A DNA stretch of 64,000 nucleotides from positions 45,195,469 to 45,259,468 of the forward strand of contig OZ020485.1 in assembly GCA_963971405.1 (NCBI GenBank), read 5' to 3'. Position 1 is the first letter of the stretch. Every line of letters starts with the position of its first letter. Made by a program: the position numbers and the translations under genes. Positions 44,380 to 56,706 of the stretch are shown one piece after another. A model generated the notes under the pieces. The model was not told the origin of the DNA. It searched no databases and worked only from the letters and a program-made list of their open reading frames with translations. Source of the DNA: Psococerastis gibbosa (Eukaryota > Arthropoda > Insecta > Psocodea > Psocidae).

Positions 44380-44545
44380 GCTGCAGATAAATTGGTCGTG
44401 TGCACAGTGCCGGTAGGGAAACATGGTAGGACTTGTCCTGGTCACCTCCGAACTAATCGTGTGACTTCACTGTGTTTCCCAAGTGGTTCGGAATCTACTA
44501 TAATCAGGAGGTCCACTGGAGTCCTATGGGCCCACACCGTGGCCT
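44380..44545. repeat. Dispersed repeat, inverted relative of 28780-28945
   Basis: GTCCTGGTCACCTCCGAACT and ATCTACTATAATCAGGAGGT match the other copy in reverse. Confidence 0.6.
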
Positions 44546-44575
44546 GGGACTGTGTCAAACCATACTACTACTAGT

Positions 44576-46424
44576 TGTAGGCCTACATATTATTGAAACT
44601 AGTCTTCTTCTTCAAGTTACAACCAGATGATGGCTGGTTGGCAGCAACATATTGCAGCGATGTCTCCAGTCTCAGCGATTTTGACATGTCCTCTTCAGCT
44701 CCACATAGGACGTTATCCCCAAATCATTTTTACCTTGTTGGAGATATTCGTTTCGTTTCGAAACTAGTATAGCTATATAATGTAAAAATGCAATATGTTA
44801 CTTTAGCACGTTACGGTAAGTGGAAAAATACAACAAAAATGAATTCCGCAGCGGAAACTATTTTGAGAAAATATACGTATCCGAATTCGATAAATTCCTC
44901 TCACTTCACTTAAAGAGTGATAGATTCGATAAGCTTGCGGGGAAACCAATATACGTTACCACTGCACTTAAAATTTGCAGTGTGAGAATGTCTCAGTAAA
45001 GTAATTCGATATTTTAAACTAACTGAGAAAATCATCTATTGGTGAATGGTGTAATATTATTTAATGAATTAATCGGAAAATTAATAGGAAAGGGACAAAC
45101 AAATAAACAATCGAACACCCCACAATGCCCTTTATTGTACAAAGTCAAACATCTCGCAAAATATCGTTCATGGAGTGTATTAGAACAGTAGAAGCAGAAG
45201 AAATGATACCCTACGTTTTAATACAAAATATGTAGCCGGCACTAACACTGGCCGCAGTTTTCGAAGGCATGGACCTATTAAAACATAGTTCTCTCATAAA
45301 TAAATAATCTCCAGATTTGCATAAAGCAGACAGTACAATATGCCACAACGGCGAAAACGACATTACCACAAATTTAAGCAAGGGACCCGTTTCAGCAATT
45401 TCGCCGAGGAGAAAAGGGGGCCAGCGGTTTCTGGTTAGATAACTAAAGTCCCGAGAATTTACATAGGAGAGACGGAACGTAGAATAAAGTTGGGGAAATT
45501 TATTTAGGATTTAAAGATTAAACTTTTGGCATACGGTTTACGGGTCACCCAGCTTGAGTTGTGCACAATGAACCTCTTTCGCAGTTTTGTCAAGAAACCC
45601 ATAGATACATTTTCAAATGTCAATGTTTTGATTGGCTTGGTATAGTTGCGCCGGCCATAATCAGATCGGTTGTTAGAATAAATAATAATTATAATAGTTT
45701 TTATTTTCCTTCCAGTATAACAGTTACAATTATAATTAAAATTGGAAGGGGAGACCAAAGGACTTCCCATCCTGGGAAAACTAACATGATCTGTTATAGG
45801 TTATGTGGCCCTACAGGTATTGCGTATTTCTGTTACAATACACGTTTTGATTGATTGAGTTATGTAAATTATGGGCTAGGCAGCCAAAGATATTAAATAT
45901 ATATGCATATATTCGAACAATATTATATACTGTACACATAAACAATATAGCAGTAACGCTTAGATTTTACAGGTGAAGAATATTACTGCAAACAAGGGGA
46001 CCCCCGGGAATCTTTTGATTAAATAGTCTTGAAATAAGTATACATTTTACCAGTAAAAATTTTTAGTTTGCAAACGAAGAATTTATTAACAAAACTGGAA
46101 ACAGGGGGGGGGGAGGCGAAGGTCACCCTCGGGGGAAATTTCAAAGCGCGGGGCTTCAAGTGGTCACCTTATTTGCTTAATGGGTTTATTATTTCTCATT
46201 CAGAGAAAGAAAGACCTCTCACACGTGGACACGATAGAGAAATTGCGAAAAAGTTTATAAACCACCGTTAAGCACGTAGGCTGCTGACTATGTAAACCCC
46301 CGTTCCACAATAAAATCCAAACAAAAACAGTACTATATGTTTGTATGTTTATTTTAAAATGCTTAGTTTTACGATGTAATTTTTTGTTACATACTATAAA
46401 TGAAGATTATTTTTTGTCCAATTT
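44576..46424. other. No gene recognised
   Basis: Noncoding. A possible family D end at 45453-45480 and a weak relative of the modular GC-rich repeat near 45960-46140 are all that I see. Confidence 0.45.
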
Positions 46425-46750
46425 GGCGCCTGGGTGCAAAATACACATACGGTGACGTGGCAGCAGACATTCAAGACAATTTGAATTTTTCTTTTTATAG
46501 AAATCTATTAAAATGTTTGTACTTAACATATCCCATGACGCCATTTTTTAATTTTAGTTTGTTTGTTTGTGATTTTACTCTATGATCATTGATCAGTTTT
46601 AACTATGGCATAGAGTAAGACAAAAATTTCCGTCAATGTCATTTGCATTCTGCAATGAGAAGTCGGTGGAAACCCCGCCTTTATTAATGATATCAGCTAC
46701 CACGTCACCGTATGTGTATTTTGCACTTAGAGGTCGGTGGAAACCGCGCC
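46425..46750. mobile_element. Foldback MITE, family A copy 5 (variant)
   Basis: 326 bp with altered ends (GGCGCCTGGGTGCAAAATAC and inverted) but the family centre GATCATTGATCAGTTTTAAC and the CGGTGACGTGGCAGCAGACA block. Confidence 0.75.
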
Positions 46751-46759
46751 TACGCTAAG

Positions 46760-47345
46760 TAAGGCTGTACGCGGTGAAACGTGAAGGGAAATGGCAAAGG
46801 TTGGCAAAGGAAAGGTGACAGAGTATCTTACCCTCCTGTTCCATATCTGATATCTGCCTGGATCTTTCTCGGCTGCAGGTAAGGTGTACCTTAAAAGATA
46901 ACATTATCGGACTTATTGCGAATGTGCCCTTATTTAGTGGCATTTCGATACTATACAGAAAAATCCAACCATCAATGAGGGCACAGTAGAAGGAACCAAT
47001 GCAAGAGGACGGCCGAAGAAGTAATTCATGGAGCAACTGAAGGAGGGCGCAGCTCGAACGTACCAAGAACTGAAGAGGAAAGCGGACCAAGAGAGCTGGT
47101 GGACAATATGTAGGGAGTTGCTGCCAACCAATCGTTGTGCCGTAAGAAGAAGATGAATCTAACCCAGTTAGAATATTTGAACGAATTCATGGATCAACTG
47201 AAGGAGGAAGCAGGAGCTCCATAGAATGAAGAACTTAAGAGAAAAGCTCTGGACCGAGAGCTGGAGAATGATATGCAGGGAGATGCTGCCAACCAATCGT
47301 TGCGATTGTGAGCTCAGCAGTAGACAAAGGTTATGACAAAAATTT
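46760..47345 (+). mobile_element. LINE 3' end, last part duplicated
   Basis: Codons: EGTVEGTNARGRPKK, stop, FMEQLKEGAARTYQELKRKA. The last ~150 bp (from GGAGCAACTGAAGGAGG to CTGCCAACCAATCGTTG) are repeated at 47180-47310 with changes. Confidence 0.7.
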
Positions 47346-47984
47346 AGTAGCTGCCACGCTTCGAAATCGAACTTTCAAACACCAAGACATAAATATAAAG
47401 CTCTGTCGTGTCACCAAAACACCATGTGTCATCGCCAACCAAATGTCTGACAAGAAATAACATGAACGGAAGAGGTTCATGAGATGAAACTTTATAAATA
47501 ACTTTTGTCGACAGTTCAATCATCTTTTAAATTTGTTGGGATTCACGCCAACTCTTTTCAAAAGGATTTACTGGAAAGCATTCAGTTTTGCTGGAAATTA
47601 TTTTTCGAACTTTGCTATTACAGACCGAATAAAGATGTATAAATAACTATTGCTGGAAGCACTCCTAGCGCAATACATTTAAAGTCTGCTATGTTGGGTT
47701 CATATAAGCGCACTTTAAAAGAGGACATGCTATACGTAGAAAATGAGCACCCCAAAAATGTGTACAAATTCGTATATTGTCGTACCCTCGTGACCGTGAC
47801 ACACATAATCCACTTTTTGTACAAATCAAATCATACACGATATTACTATGGCTAATCGGTGTGGGCAACAAACTGTGTAATAAAATGTAGAGGAACATTT
47901 CTTATATTTAATAGCTCTACTATGTATTTCGCCTTCAGTTGTCTCTAACCCATGGAGGGCTTATCAATTACCAAAATAAAAAAT

Positions 47985-48066
47985 TTCAGCAAGACTAGAA
48001 CCGTCAACCTTCAGAGCATGAAAGTATGGGTTCGGATAGATTAATTATAACCGGTTAACCCCGATG
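47985..48066 (-). repeat. tRNA-like (SINE head) sequence
   Basis: Minus strand GGGGTTAACCGGTTATAATT resembles an A box and GACGGTTCTAGTCTTGC a B box, about 60 nt apart. No matching acceptor stem, so a SINE head or tRNA relic is likelier than a tRNA gene. Confidence 0.45.
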
Positions 48067-48576
48067 CCCCTCCCTCCTACGCTCTTTTTATTGAGCCCAC
48101 TTCCGTTGCCTCGCCCATATCTCTTTTCTTTTCTTAAAAGCCCTTTTGGCTGCCAGTTTTATCTCACATCCACAATCAGCGTTAACCCTGAGTTTTTTAG
48201 GGGTCGATACGTGTATACAAAAACCGTCCGTCAACCAAACCCAGTAGCGTCAAACTGCATATCACCAAGTTACCAACGGAAAATAAAAACTTACCCGGGG
48301 AATTAATTAAAAATTTAACTTATAGCGAATTACAAATTGTTTGTTAACATGGATTACTTGCTGTTCATTGTTGCGTTTGCTAGACGTAGGTAGAACACCC
48401 TTTTCTGGACCCGATGCAGCTTGAGGGGGTACAGCTTTGTAATTTTATGTTTTACCTATTTTAATTTTTTTAAATACACGGATTTTCAATCTATCTATCT
48501 ATCTGAATGTCATAAACAAAATATAACAAAAACTTACGAGTTTCAGAAAAACTTGTTATAAAAACCCGAATTAATA

Positions 48577-49081
48577 GGGGTCTTCACAGTGTTGGTGTTA
48601 TCGAGTTAGATGTGCTATCCAAGTTAACACACAATCGTGAGCGTACCTCGGGAGTGAGTTATCATGCTATATTTAACAGGGTAAACAACGTGGTAGTAGT
48701 CAGATGTTCGTGGCACAGTTTTAAAGAAAGTGGCAGAACTCTATTCTAGTGCCAAATTTGTTAAATTTTTTTTTCATTTTGGTTATTATAATTTTAACTA
48801 TTTACGGTAATTGCTTGTGATAATAGATTATACAAATAAATTTAAATACTACAAAATTTTAAACGCGTGTTTCAAATCAATCAACAAAAACAAAGATGGC
48901 GGCGGTCAAACCTGAGCTATCGATTGCAGCGCAAGTTAAATAGCACACTTAACTAACTTGGAAGTGCGTTTAGGATAGCACGCTGGTTAGCTTGCTAATC
49001 GGGTTATCGGTGTGTTAATTTAACTTGATATAACACACTTAACTAGGTATAACTCGATAGCACGAACACTGTGAAGACCCC
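48577..49081. mobile_element. 505-bp MITE with GGGGTCTTCACAGTG ends
   Basis: Ends GGGGTCTTCACAGTGTTGGT and inverted CGAACACTGTGAAGACCCC, flanked by TA on both sides. The next inner blocks (TATCGAGTTA, GTGTGTTA) also mirror. The centre is AT-rich. Confidence 0.85.
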
Positions 49082-49084
49082 TAG

Positions 49085-49235
49085 TAAAACCCAAATAATC
49101 GTTAAGAAATTAACTTTGTCTAAGAAACCCACTTGTGTTAGTATAAAACCCTGAGCGCTTTCGGCAAGAACTGCCATCTACAGAGGGAAACCCACTAGCA
49201 CAGTTACACCTTATCGAGGAGAAGATGCAAATGTG
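49085..49235 (+). repeat. Dispersed repeat K, copy 2
   Basis: Same blocks and order as 42400-42570; directly abuts the MITE at 48577-49081. Confidence 0.65.
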
Positions 49236-50309
49236 TTTTTTTTATTAAAATGAAATACCACGAAGTCACGAGCAATCTAATTATTTCTATCTGAATGTCG
49301 TCTGCGTAGAGCGGGTCAGCTGTAATACTGTATTTAAATGGGTTTAAAAATTTCCCCATGCACTATTATTTTACGTTGTTGCTGGGCCTACTATATCGTT
49401 AAGTTCCCTTTTGTTTTTGATTTTGCTGGTTGATAACCATTATCCTGCATGAGAAAAGTGAAGTGCTGGAAGGTGATCATTCTATACGTGTACTGTACCA
49501 GCCTAAATGTGAGTATGAGTAACAATAAAAACGGCTGGGGGGCGGGGGGGGGGGGATGGGTGTCCTCCCCCTTTTTTATTTAAACCTTTGAGTTCACCCA
49601 TCAGGAGATAAGCGTATATTGCAACACCGGCCTGCCTCGCCACGTGCATCTCTACTTCCATGGCAGCGCCGGTATGTCCCTCCTCCCGCAGTGTGTGATT
49701 GCTAGAGAAGGATAAAGTCCTGAATTCATTGAAAGTGTTTAAGCATGAATCGCGTGAATGAGCCCATCGGGAGTGACTAAACCGCAAATAATCCTCACGG
49801 CAGCAGGGCTGCGGGCTTACTATGCCGTTTAGCATTAAGGCTGAGTGTTCAAAATGTTTTGTAAACAAGAAATTTGGCTGATTTTTTGACGAAAATAATT
49901 TATTGCTCATTTCACAGATACAAATATAACAAAGTGAACAGTTAAAAAACTCATAAAAAATCCAAGTTATCGCAGGAAGTTTATATTTTCTGAACTGAAA
50001 TATTATTACCTTAAAAAAATTGGATAAAGAGCCTTAAACCCATTTTGTAGCACAGTCGTAAATCTGTAAGGGAAATAGACAGCTTTCACAGAAAGCTCGA
50101 ATTTTTAAAAAAATTTTCATCTGTTTCCTTTTATATCTTTGTGGCTGTGGAACGAGCAATTAATTAATTTCGTCCAAAAAGTACGATAATTTCTTGTTTA
50201 CAAAGCATTTTGAACACTCAGGCCTAACTTATTCTTGGGGTTAAAAAAGTAAACAAATACATTTTGAATAGCACTTTCCACTATACAATTATCTTGTTGA
50301 CGTTGTTAT
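49236..50309. other. No gene recognised
   Basis: Noncoding with a G run at 49545-49553. A minus-strand open frame of 135 codons at 49503-49910 shows no recognisable domain. Confidence 0.45.
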
Positions 50310-50460
50310 GGCGGGTATTCCACATACGTCAATCGTCAATGAAAAATTGAAAAATGATGTTTTAGCAGACATTAAAGACATACTAAAAATTCTGCTACCA
50401 CGTCAATTAACGTCATTTTTCAATTTTTCATTGACGATTGACGTATGTGGAATACCCGCC
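50310..50460. mobile_element. Hairpin MITE, family B copy 5
   Basis: 151-bp near-perfect hairpin: GGCGGGTATTCCACATACGT and its complement. Both arms have GTCAATGAAAAATTG; the loop side has CTGCTACCACGTCAAT. Confidence 0.9.
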
Positions 50461-51247
50461 TAATCCCAGTTTACGATTAATAATAAACGCCATAGTAGAC
50501 CCGCTGGAACTATGATTCACCACATAAACTCCGGTTTTGGCTTTAGCCATTAAAAGAAATCCTCATGTGTCCGTTAAAAACTAATAAATTAATTTAAAAG
50601 AAATAATTCAATACAACAGCCGTAGCACCAACGAAAAAAAAAATATTAACTAAAACCCGAGAATTATTGAAATAATTTCCATACAGTGTTAAAACCAACT
50701 ACTACTCGTATACTAACGAACTAACGACGCAGAAGACATTCAATTGTTTAGTCACCATGGGCTTACCTACACCATACAGTGCAGCAATGAAAAACTCTGT
50801 TGACAAATTGAAATTTAATTTTTGTTCCATTTTAATTTCCGTAAGTCAATTTACATTCATTGGGATTTATTTAGGGTAATTAACATTTATTGCCACGTTA
50901 TTCATTGCATTTCATACACACCTATAATATTCTGTGTACAATATTCAATATCTGTTCCAACAGTATGTTGGAGCTACGGCTGCGGGGTGTCAAACTAAAT
51001 TACAGTATGTAACGTGGTATAACAATAACGTTATTATACTGCAGCTAAAATAACACGATTTTGCAGAATCGTGAGTGTTATGCACGCCGTTGCTAGGCAA
51101 CATCAACGATTTCTGACCGGAAATTTTCCTCAACCCACCTCAATTTCATATTTATACCGCCCCCAATATTTACTGGAACTATTTTTATATTTTCCAATTT
51201 CTGGAGCCTCAATTTGCTCGTGGGTGATAATAAAACCGGCAGCCACA

Positions 51248-51483
51248 GAGTTCTACAATATATAATTATATATAGTAGTTTTTTTTAAATTATTTTTTAT
51301 ATTTCTGGGGCCACTTAGTACGACCAGCCAATTAAAGGCCACAACTTTTTGGGGCAACGTGTCGTAGCCCCGCTGGCACATTAAGTAAATAAGCCATTGA
51401 AAAAATGTACCAGGTGGCCCCAAGATTCAAAACAATATTTTTTTGGCGCCCTCGAATGTCCCATCTCTTCAATTTGGAACTCT
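51248..51483. mobile_element. Foldback MITE, family D copy 4
   Basis: Starts GAGTTCTACAATATATA and ends ATGTCCCATCTCTTCAATTT then GGAACTC. The inner GGCCACTT / AGGTGGCC and AATATTTTTTTGGCGC parts fit the family. Confidence 0.7.
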
Positions 51484-52383
51484 AACCACCTTTCAATAAA
51501 TCCATAGGAAGGATGTGAAAAATAAAATCAATATTTTGTTTGGTTGGGCACGGTTGGGACCAATGGGACCGTGATCTGATAGGTTGGAAGCATTTTCATA
51601 TACGAAAGTGGTCCTCTTCCTTAATAGGACGACTACCCCCCCCCCCCCATAGTCGTGCAAAAACTATTTAAAAAGGTAGGTTCTAAAATTTTTATTGGGT
51701 TATATAGGTACGTTTTAAGAGCACGTCAGAGTATCATCACATCACACCATGCGTTTTGTTCTGATTGACCTCTTCACTTGCCTAACTTAATACTTGTGTT
51801 GAGTTACGACACGTCTCCGATCGCATGGTGTACAGAGAAGCATCGGTAAGGAATCGGTTCCGCAGTCTTCCAATGCGTGGCAATGCCATGCAGTATTCTT
51901 TCCCAAGGATGAGCTGAAACTATACAACTATGCGACACTAGGTCTGCATACTGTGCAAATGGAAAAAAGAAAGAGAAAAGGGCGAGAAAGATGTTCACAG
52001 CAGACTTTCCAATTTTCAATATCCCCGCTAAAAATAAGCAACAAAAAAAACATCGATTCAATATTTTCATCTCACCACCATCTCTAAAATTACAGTAGGA
52101 CAGAAAAAGTGGCAGCTTTTTCAAACTGTCAGCACAGGGAATACCTAATGGGAAATCAATAAATCATTGGCTTTCTTGTTGGCGCCCCAAATCTCAGCTC
52201 TCAGCAGTCTCAGCTCAAGATGGTTTCAAAAGTAAGTTTTGGACTTTGGTAAACTTTGAAAACAGTCGTTATAAGGACGGGTAACAAGTCTCGTTGGGTA
52301 AAAACTGAGCTTATTTATCAGTGTTCAGTGTGACACCATTGATGCCATGAAAAGGCTTTTACTTTCCCCTTTTTCGTATGTAT

Positions 52384-52620
52384 GATGCATAGTCGATAGA
52401 ATCCGGGAACGACGCCTGTCATGGTGGGGCCACGTCGAAAGAAGGCAGCCAGATGACCTGATAAGGCGGATATAACACATTGAAGCTGAGGGAAAAAGAA
52501 GACGAGGACGACCCAGGCTGGCGGTAGAAGCAAAAGTCCGCTAAGACCTCAGGATTGTACCGTACGAGCAACTGCACAGAACCTGCCGTATCGCTGACCC
52601 CTCATAGGGACAAAAGCGAG
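52384..52620 (+). mobile_element. LINE C-terminal fragment
   Basis: Codons VDRIRERRLSWWGHVERRQP, DDLIRRI, stop, then EGKRRRGRPRLAVE. The W-W-GH-V-x-R and K-R-R-R-GRP motifs are standard LINE ORF2 ends. Confidence 0.8.
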
Positions 52621-52794
52621 GAAAAAGAGAATATGACATATACGAAAACAGTGTGGCTTCAATGATCGTTGGAAAAGTCTTAGTAAACTTTCCGTATGTA
52701 AACTTACCAACCTAACCTAAACCGTCGGGGTACAGGAAAGGAGCCTCACCGAAGACCGCTTTTTATACACGTGGCATAAAAACCGTGGATAAAA

Positions 52795-52945
52795 AACCGA
52801 TCGGGCGTACCCTGGGCAACGCAAAGTGGTAACATCTAGCGCCTAATCCTTTCACCAATGAGACCAAAGACGACCTTTGGGTGTGTACCGACCATGGCGT
52901 CAGGTTAGAAGGAATACTGCGAACCAGCAGGAATTCTCAATAGTC
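52795..52945. repeat. Dispersed repeat shared with 205-400
   Basis: GTACCCTGGGCAACGC, CCTTTCACCAATGAGACCAA and CGACCTTTGGGTGTG match the block near the window start. Confidence 0.5.
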
Positions 52946-53069
52946 ACACAATCAAGTGGTTTACTGAGGGCTCTAGGCTAGGATGTACAAAACCAAGAAC
53001 AGGCCTTGGTGTCTTTGGTCCAGGGGTTAAATATCTGGAGGCTCTTGGGGAGACAACTACTGTATACCA

Positions 53070-53645
53070 AGCCCGTAGCCAGGACTTTTTTTCGGGGGTG
53101 GCTGCGGCAACTGTGATCCTATCCAGTGTAAAAAAAAATTTCTTGAGAATTCAATTGTATCTAGTGAATTCTTTTGCGGTTATGGTGTAATATTTTGCGG
53201 GGATGCGGACTAAATCGTAATGTTACCATTACGACGGTTTAGATTGAATAGAAATAATATTGCATTTTCACCCAAAAGGGGGGTCGGGGGTCTCCCCCGG
53301 AGGAAAATGTGAAAATATTAGTGCAAAATAGTGGAGTTTTACGCATTTTAACAGCAGTAAAGGATAGATTTTACAAAGCTTACAAGGGAATGCTTACTCA
53401 TAGAAATAATATTGCATTTAACCCAAAGAGGGGGGCTCGGGGGTCTCCTCAGGGGAAAAAAATCCACATATAGGTGCAAAACAGTGGGGTTTTACAGCAG
53501 CAAAGCTTACAAAGGAATGCATATTCATATATCTGCAAACAGGGGGGCCCGGGGGTCCCCCCGGAGGAAATTTTTTTCAAACATTTTTATTTCGGGGGGG
53601 GGGGAGGGGCTGCAGCCCAATAAGCCCCCCACCCCTTGCCTACGG
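53070..53645 (+). repeat. Modular GC-rich repeat, copy 2
   Basis: Begins GCCCGTAGCCAGGACTTTTT as copy 1 begins GCCCGTGGCCAGGA; has three ~130-bp modules with GGGGGTCTCCCCCGGAGG-type cores. Confidence 0.75.
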
Positions 53646-53788
53646 CCTTGCTGTATACCAACTACAGTATACTTCTCTGGGCTTTGCAAATAGAATGGAC
53701 ACATGACTAACATAGGCGTCAGAGAGTCTAGAGCACGCAGATTCTGCAGAGAAGGAACGGAGGACCCCCAGCACATCCTCAATCCTCA

Positions 53789-54085
53789 ATCCACAATAGG
53801 CCCAATAGACTTTAGTGCACATAGGTAACACCCTGTACCCCATTAAAAAAAAAAAAACTAAACCGTCACATTTTCTTTCATCAGATTTTCTAACCTGCCC
53901 AAAATGCGGGTTTATGAGCTCCGGTATAGTCCACAATAGTCCACAATAGGCCCAATAGACTTTAGTGCACATAGGTAACACCCTGTACCCCATTAAAAAA
54001 AAAAACTAAACCGTCACATTTTCTTTCATCAGATTTTCTAACCTGCCCGAAATGCGGGTTTATGAGCTCCGGTATAGTCCACGCA
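53789..54085. repeat. 149-bp perfect-looking tandem duplication
   Basis: GGCCCAATAGACTTTAGTGC to TATGAGCTCCGGTATAGTCC occurs twice back to back (unit 2 from about 53938), differing by an A-run length and one base. The second unit runs into a hairpin at 54077. Confidence 0.85.
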
Positions 54086-54274
54086 AAATGAGAAAAGTAT
54101 GGGCATGGAATGTTTTGATCCTGTGCAACACTAAAAATATTCTTTGCACCACTTTGTGTTACCTTGTTGCATTGGATGCAAGGCATAACAAAAATTGTGC
54201 AAGGAATATTTTTACAGTGCTGTACAGGATCAAAACATTCCATGTCCACACTTTTCTCATTTTGCGTGGACTAT
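54077..54274. mobile_element. Hairpin MITE matching ends of the 3.36-kb element
   Basis: TATAGTCCACGCAAAATGAG at left, inverted at right, with GGAATGTTTTGATCCTGTGC mirrored. A deletion derivative of the long-TIR element at 19766-23128. Confidence 0.85.
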
Positions 54275-54539
54275 ACACGTGGACGTTTTGAACGCCGGTG
54301 ATCCGCTGCCGAGAAATTTGTCTTGGGAGAAAATGGGATGGCGATTGGTAGGCGCAAAAAAACATTGGTGAGCGTTTGTGACGCGTAAATTCACCAATCA
54401 ATTGAATGGACAGGTAGAAGAGGACGTTAAGTCCCATTTCCAAACACCCTCTCCCCTCCCGATTTTATCATAGAAGCAGGTGCCATATACCCCATCCATT
54501 CAAATATATTTGAATAGAAGTAGAAGAAGGAGGTTGTAA

Positions 54540-54780
54540 GCACATAGGAATAAAACCCCACGAAATTGAGAAAAGAAAGATCCCGAGATATGACTTATAG
54601 TCGATTTTTAGTCCTATTTTTGCCCTAGAACCAAACTATCAAGGGAAACGCTATTTATTAGGTTTAAATCACACTAATAACGACAACGATGTGTGTAAAG
54701 TTAAAGAAGAGCCGTTTATGAGAATTGATTTTTAGCCGTATTTTTTTTTTTTTTTTAGTTTTAGGGGAGAAACCGTCTGG
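54540..54780. repeat. Degenerate repeat G
   Basis: Contains AAGATCCCGAGATATGACTT, CTAGAACCAAACTATCAAGG and a TTTTAG-rich end as in 14030-14310. Confidence 0.45.
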
Positions 54781-55349
54781 TGTGTTCCACCAGCCCATTT
54801 CCGCCATGTCAAATTTCTCAACAGATCACTGGCGATCGAATCGTTCATGTTAACCTGGCCTATAATAGTATGACGATGTCCCTGCGACAAAAATCACCTA
54901 CTAAGCGTATCGGGCCTAATGGAAATTCAACACGACAACAACGAGCAATATAAAAAACTTTTTTATCAAGGTCAAACGAAGGGATCAAAAAGTCCTGCCT
55001 CACCCTGCAGTCACGGCAAAAAATCAGAACATGCTGGAAAGCAGTAATGACGATAATAGGAAAACACGAACTAATGCCAAGCAATTGATAATAAATCAAA
55101 TGGGATAATAAGTCATCAAGTGTCATCAACAACCCTGCAGAAATTATGGGTCACATAGAGTTTCATAAATGCCATCATAAACTACAAACATAATAAAAAC
55201 ATGGAGGTCAATAGTACGAATATTCCCCTCTGACCTACGAATCTACGATACACAGTGTGTATAATATAGTGTTTTATTGGTTTATGCACTCGCACCCAAT
55301 GCATTAACAGAATATGGAACGTGGATTTAGTGCGCCCAGCAGCAGCCTA

Positions 55350-55520
55350 CAGCCTGATCGAGGCGATTATAATACCGGTATTTATTTAATCCCACGGTAG
55401 TAAAAATGGTAATAAGATAATTTTGTAATGGAAAGTGCTATTCAAAATTTGTTTGTTTACAGTTATAATCCTAGGGTATTTATTTAACACCGGTATTATA
55501 ATCGCCTCGATCAGGCTGCT
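55350..55520. mobile_element. Foldback MITE, family C copy 3
   Basis: CAGCCTGATCGAGGCGATTA and inverted TAATCGCCTCGATCAGGCTG; the cleanest copy of the family, same centre as 40158 and 35788. Confidence 0.9.
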
Positions 55521-55521
55521 G

Positions 55522-55962
55522 CAGCCCTATAATGGCGATTTGATATTAACATAATACCGGATTTATTTTTTAATACCGCATTAGTAAGGTGTCACGTGAC
55601 GGTGTTGAAATATGCGCGGGAAATTCAAATTAATAAATTATTGGAATATAAAATAATAAATAAATAAATAAATAAAATTGTTTTATTACTAAGCCAACCC
55701 AGCAGAGAATGGTTGCATTGTTTTATAATTGAAGGAAATACTAACAAATATTATAATGTACAGGTAGAATTTTGAAATATAATAAGAATATTAATTATTT
55801 TGTCTACATCTAAGGGAGAAAAAATTAAAAACTCCCCAAAAATATATAGCCGAGCATTAATTTATCTATTTGAATTTCCCGCGCATTTTGCACTCATTTG
55901 TTTAAAACAATTGAATAAACCTCGGTCTTACGTTAATCCATAATCGCCATAATAGGGCAGCT
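55522..55962. mobile_element. Family C-related longer foldback, with SINE scrap inside
   Basis: CAGCCCTATAATGGCGATTT at left and AATCGCCATAATAGGGCAGC at right. Directly abuts copy 3. The span 55650-55712 inside is a SINE 3' fragment (TAAATAAATAAATAAATAAA and TTACTAAGCCAACCCAGC). Confidence 0.75.
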
Positions 55963-56495
55963 GGATCACGCAAAATAAAGTCAGTTTTCATGTTTTATCT
56001 AAGGGCAAATGGACTACTTTTCAATTTTTGCGCAGTCAAATTTCACATGAAATACCGATCGTAGGGCCATAAATGCGGTATCATAAACGTGACAAAATAT
56101 TTCTATACGCTTTGATGGATTCAAAAACAAATTTTGGCGCGCTCGAATGTCACGTCTCTCCTATAGTATACTGTATTTAGGATTCAACGTGCCCTTTTCC
56201 CTGCATTTCACCTGTAACATTTTTAACAGATAGTAATGGGTTCTTGGTCACCGGTTGGGGTAGGTTTTCTCCTAAGACCTTGGCAAAGTATCGGCCAGGA
56301 ATACTGCACGCACGGCACCACACCACGCAGGGGCGTAAAGTTGGGGGGGGGGGGCACGGTCCATCTTGCCCCCCCCCCAGCCTCGAGCATTGTAAGACGT
56401 GGTTCATGGAGACCACCTGGCCCCTTTCCAGCAATATGAATATAAGCATCTTTACTACTATTAAAATGCGTAAAACCCTATACTATTTTCAGGAC

Positions 56496-56706
56496 ATGTA
56501 GAGTAGTGGTACGGACTCTGACTTTCACCCGAAAGGTTGTTGGTTCGAGTCCTACACTCCCTACATTTTCGGGCCATGCTTCGGAGGGCATGTAAAGCAG
56601 GCGGTCCCGGGCTTTCTTAGTTGAGTGTAAGAGTGGGCTTTACAGCCCTAACTCCGCTAGGTTGGCTAAGTAATAGAACAAAAAGTCCTTATTTATTTAT
56701 TTATTT
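56496..56706 (+). mobile_element. tRNA-derived SINE, copy 4
   Basis: Full-length plus-strand copy: A-box-like GTAGAGTAGTGG, B box GGTTCGAGTCC at about 56544-56554, body, and a (TTTA)n tail. The clearest copy for defining the family. Confidence 0.92.
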
